Shown here in pieces: positions 62,290 to 64,000 of a DNA stretch of 64,000 bases (position 1 is the stretch's first letter; every line of letters starts with the position of its first letter). Source of the DNA: Alphaproteobacteria bacterium (lineage in GTDB: Bacteria > Pseudomonadota > Alphaproteobacteria > DSM-16000 > Inquilinaceae); assembly GCA_028277405.1 (NCBI GenBank), contig JANQGH010000042.1:143996-207995 (forward strand), read 5' to 3'. Both the position numbers and the translations under genes were made by a program. The notes beneath the pieces were generated by a model that was not told where the DNA came from, searched no databases, and worked only from the letters and a program-made list of their open reading frames with translations.

Positions 62290-62754
62290 TCAGGCGGCCT
62301 CGCCACTGGTGACACCCCGCCCGGCATGGGCTGAAGCCATGGCGAAAATGGCCTGCAGCATGGCGTTCAGGCCGTTGCTGCGGGTCGGGCTGAGGTGGGA
62401 ATCGAGGCCGATCGCCTCAATGAAGGCGGGCGGTGTGCTGTTGATCTCGTCCGCCGTGCGGCCGTTATAGATGCGCATCAAGAGGGCGATCAGCCCGCTG
62501 ACGATCGCCGCATCGCTGATTGCCGCCATCCGCAGCCGCCCGTCACGCCATTCGCCGACCAGCCAGACTTGGCTCTGACAGCCCTGAAGCTTGTTCTCTT
62601 CGCGCTGCCACTCAGGCGGAAACGGCGGCAACTGGCGGCCCTGATCGATCAGATACTGATACCGGTCCAGCCAATCGTCGAAGAAGGCAAAATCATCGAT
62701 CAGATCCTGCTGGGCCTCATCGATGCCGGTTTCAGGAACGGAAACGTCAATCAT
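62290..62754 (-). CDS. sufE: SufE-family sulfur-acceptor protein
   Basis: A 154-residue protein. The acceptor cysteine is C59 in ENKLQGCQSQVWLVGEW, and the C-terminal segment GLIALLMRIYNGRTADEI matches the family. SufE takes persulfide sulfur from a cysteine desulfurase. It is translated with the NifU-like gene nine bases downstream. Confidence 0.92.
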   Translation of the reverse strand: MIDVSVPETGIDEAQQDLIDDFAFFDDWLDRYQYLIDQGRQLPPFPPEWQREENKLQGCQSQVWLVGEWRDGRLRMAAISDAAIVSGLIALLMRIYNGRTADEINSTPPAFIEAIGLDSHLSPTRSNGLNAMLQAIFAMASAHAGRGVTSGEAA

Positions 62755-62823
62755 GCGCCGGGCACCGTTGTCACGTCGAACTGTCTTGAAGTGCCCTCAA
62801 CATGGGGGTGGGCCACGTGGCAA

Positions 62824-63522
62824 TCAATCGAGCGCGAACCACGCCTTCAGCGGCAGATGGTCCGAGGCGAGTTGGGTCTCGGGCGTCACGACGACTTCGT
62901 TGCCCAACAGCCGAAAATGCCGGCTGGCAAGAATGCGGTCAAAAGGGACGACGGGCAACCTCGTATGCCAGGTCGCGGCCGTTGCCATGTGGGGCAGGAT
63001 GTCGGTCAGGCGGGTCAGTGAATCAGAGCCGGGTCGCCAATGGTTGAAATCGCCCATCAGCAGCGTCGGCACATCCCTGCGTTCGGCAAGCGACACGATC
63101 ACGCGGCCGATTTGAATGCGCCGTTCCCAGGGCGCCAATCCCAGATGCATATTGACGACGCGGATCAGATGACCGTCGACCGTCACATCGATGTCGATCG
63201 CGCCTCTGGGAACATGGCTCTGGATCGTCAGGTCGATGGCCCGCGTTTTGCCCGGGGGCTCGCGGGTCAGCAGCGCGTTGCCGAAATGGGCGTCCTCACG
63301 ATGTTTCACCGGCCCTTCGGCAACTTCGAAGCCGCTGTGCTGTTTCAGGTAGGCATACTGATCGAAGTTCGGCCGGCCGCGCAGATGCCAGCCAACTTCT
63401 TGCAGGCCAATGATCTCGGCATCGAAGTCCCGAATCGCCCGATTGACACGATCAGGCAGCCATTGGCCGTCGATGCCCAGGCAGGAATGGATGTTGTAGG
63501 TGACGACGGAAAACTTGGTCAC
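62824..63522 (-). CDS. Endonuclease/exonuclease/phosphatase-family hydrolase
   Basis: A 232-residue protein of the EEP fold. Conserved parts are FSVVTYNIHSCLGIDG, EIIGLQEVGWHLRGRPNF with the metal-binding Glu, LLMGDFNHWRPGSD, and a late SDHLPLKAWF. I place the start at the GTG at 63522 because the extra N terminus from ATG 63636 is arginine-rich and non-conserved, but no ribosome site decides it. Its substrate is unknown. Confidence 0.82.
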   Translation of the reverse strand: MTKFSVVTYNIHSCLGIDGQWLPDRVNRAIRDFDAEIIGLQEVGWHLRGRPNFDQYAYLKQHSGFEVAEGPVKHREDAHFGNALLTREPPGKTRAIDLTIQSHVPRGAIDIDVTVDGHLIRVVNMHLGLAPWERRIQIGRVIVSLAERRDVPTLLMGDFNHWRPGSDSLTRLTDILPHMATAATWHTRLPVVPFDRILASRHFRLLGNEVVVTPETQLASDHLPLKAWFALD

Positions 63523-63862
63523 GTCGTCATCGCCAACGGTCTCGCCTGGTTCGGGCCCTGCCCGGCGTTTGATGGATCGTTCATCGGGGGAACGGATACG
63601 TGATGGGCGGCAAGTCGAAAGGCTATCGGACGGCAATTATTCGTTTAGGTCAAGGTGCCGCGAAGCCATGTTGGCACCGCGTGGACATGACACTCCATGA
63701 CGAGAACTGGTCTTTTCATCGCAGCCAACGCGGCCGGCCAGAGTGCGCACAAGCATGAACATGCGCTTGATCACGGCCATTACGCGCGACACAATCAAAA
63801 AACGAACCTAATGGGAACCCTCCCGCAATCGAATTCAATCGCCAATGAAAATGGGGATCGTC
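63523..63862. other. Intergenic region before the right-end element
   Basis: About 340 bases, with no gene I can support apart from a possible N-terminal extension of the EEP gene. Short plus-strand frames here have no recognisable character. Composition becomes more AT-rich around 63,780-63,860. Confidence 0.4.
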
Positions 63863-63902
63863 ATGGCCAGAACTACACAAGTGGTTGCCGCAACCGCCCT
63901 TC
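63863..63902 (+). pseudogene. Possible 5' fragment of a gene cut by an insertion sequence
   Basis: An ATG at 63863 begins a plausible protein (MARTTQVVAATALL) that runs straight into the putative IS end at 63903. The rest of the gene, if real, would lie beyond the element. The evidence is thin. Confidence 0.2.
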
Positions 63903-64000
63903 TAGAGCAAATTCTGACCGTTGAGAATCGAGGGGGATTCCCAAGGTTCTGGAAATCTGATTCAAGATGCAGGCTGGTGAAGGAGGCCAGCCTGTATGGC
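63903..64000 (+). mobile_element. Left end of an insertion sequence, IS630-like
   Basis: From TAGAGCAAATTC at 63903 the sequence has the character of an IS end followed by a transposase leader. CAGGCTGG and CCAGCCTG form an 8-bp hairpin (63970-63994) whose loop contains AAGGAGG, and an ATG follows at 63996, so the ribosome site of the putative transposase is in the loop. The transposase itself lies outside the window; the family assignment rests on the layout and is inferred. Confidence 0.45.

Overview
This is about 64 kb of high-GC DNA, densely coded on both strands, and it reads as an alphaproteobacterial chromosome. The evidence is the gene order: dgt, SPOR protein, nagZ, scpA, scpB, tatA, tatB, tatC, serS, surE, pcm, LysM/M23 lipoprotein, yajC, secD, secF, Mth938-like protein, and separately valS, PopZ/DUF2497 protein, tolC, protein-isoaspartate methyltransferase. 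It carries alphaproteobacterial families such as DUF1491, DUF2497, DUF2927 and DUF815. A Rhodospirillales-like bacterium is my guess; the sequence does not fix the genus.

Region 1 (1-18.3 kb) is mainly a methylated-amine and one-carbon locus. It holds the tail of a BCCT betaine/choline-type transporter, two tandem GlxA-type AraC regulators, a divergent heterotetrameric sarcosine oxidase operon (soxB-soxD-soxA-soxG) and, after a few accessory genes, a run of DmdA-like aminomethyltransferase, MTHFR-like reductase, formate-THF ligase (fhs) and a dimethylglycine/sarcosine dehydrogenase-like flavoprotein. Together these could take methyl groups from betaine-like compounds onto tetrahydrofolate and oxidise them to formate with ATP recovery. 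Between the two halves lie a nucleotidyltransferase-like gene, an exported protein of unknown function, an NTF2-like protein and an AT-rich segment with a bacterial Popeye-domain membrane protein. The AT-rich segment is flanked by a 14-bp direct repeat.

Region 2 (18.3-37.2 kb) is conserved housekeeping: two relatives of mitochondrial complex I assembly factors (NDUFAF6-like and NDUFAF3-like), Fe superoxide dismutase, the Sec accessory genes, a DUF815 ATPase, a degenerate LysM/M23 lipoprotein, pcm, surE, serS, tatABC, an orphan ABC ATPase, scpAB, nagZ, a SPOR protein and dgt on the minus strand, then erpA-like and xthA genes on the plus strand.

Region 3 (37.2-47 kb) holds a short-chain dehydrogenase-fold protein with the full halohydrin dehalogenase signature downstream of ilvD, a DUF2927 protein, valS, two palindromic repeats, a PopZ-like gene, tolC, a second isoaspartate methyltransferase, and tRNA-Cys and tRNA-Asn. 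Region 4 (47-64 kb) holds guanine deaminase, prfC, DUF1491, lysS, a DinG/XPD-like helicase, a GyrI-like protein, a RES/Xre-type toxin-antitoxin pair, glgC-glgA, an AEC transporter, a TerB-like protein, SufE and NifU-like Fe-S proteins and an EEP-family hydrolase. The last 100 bases look like the left end of an insertion sequence whose end resembles the palindromic repeats upstream of valS.
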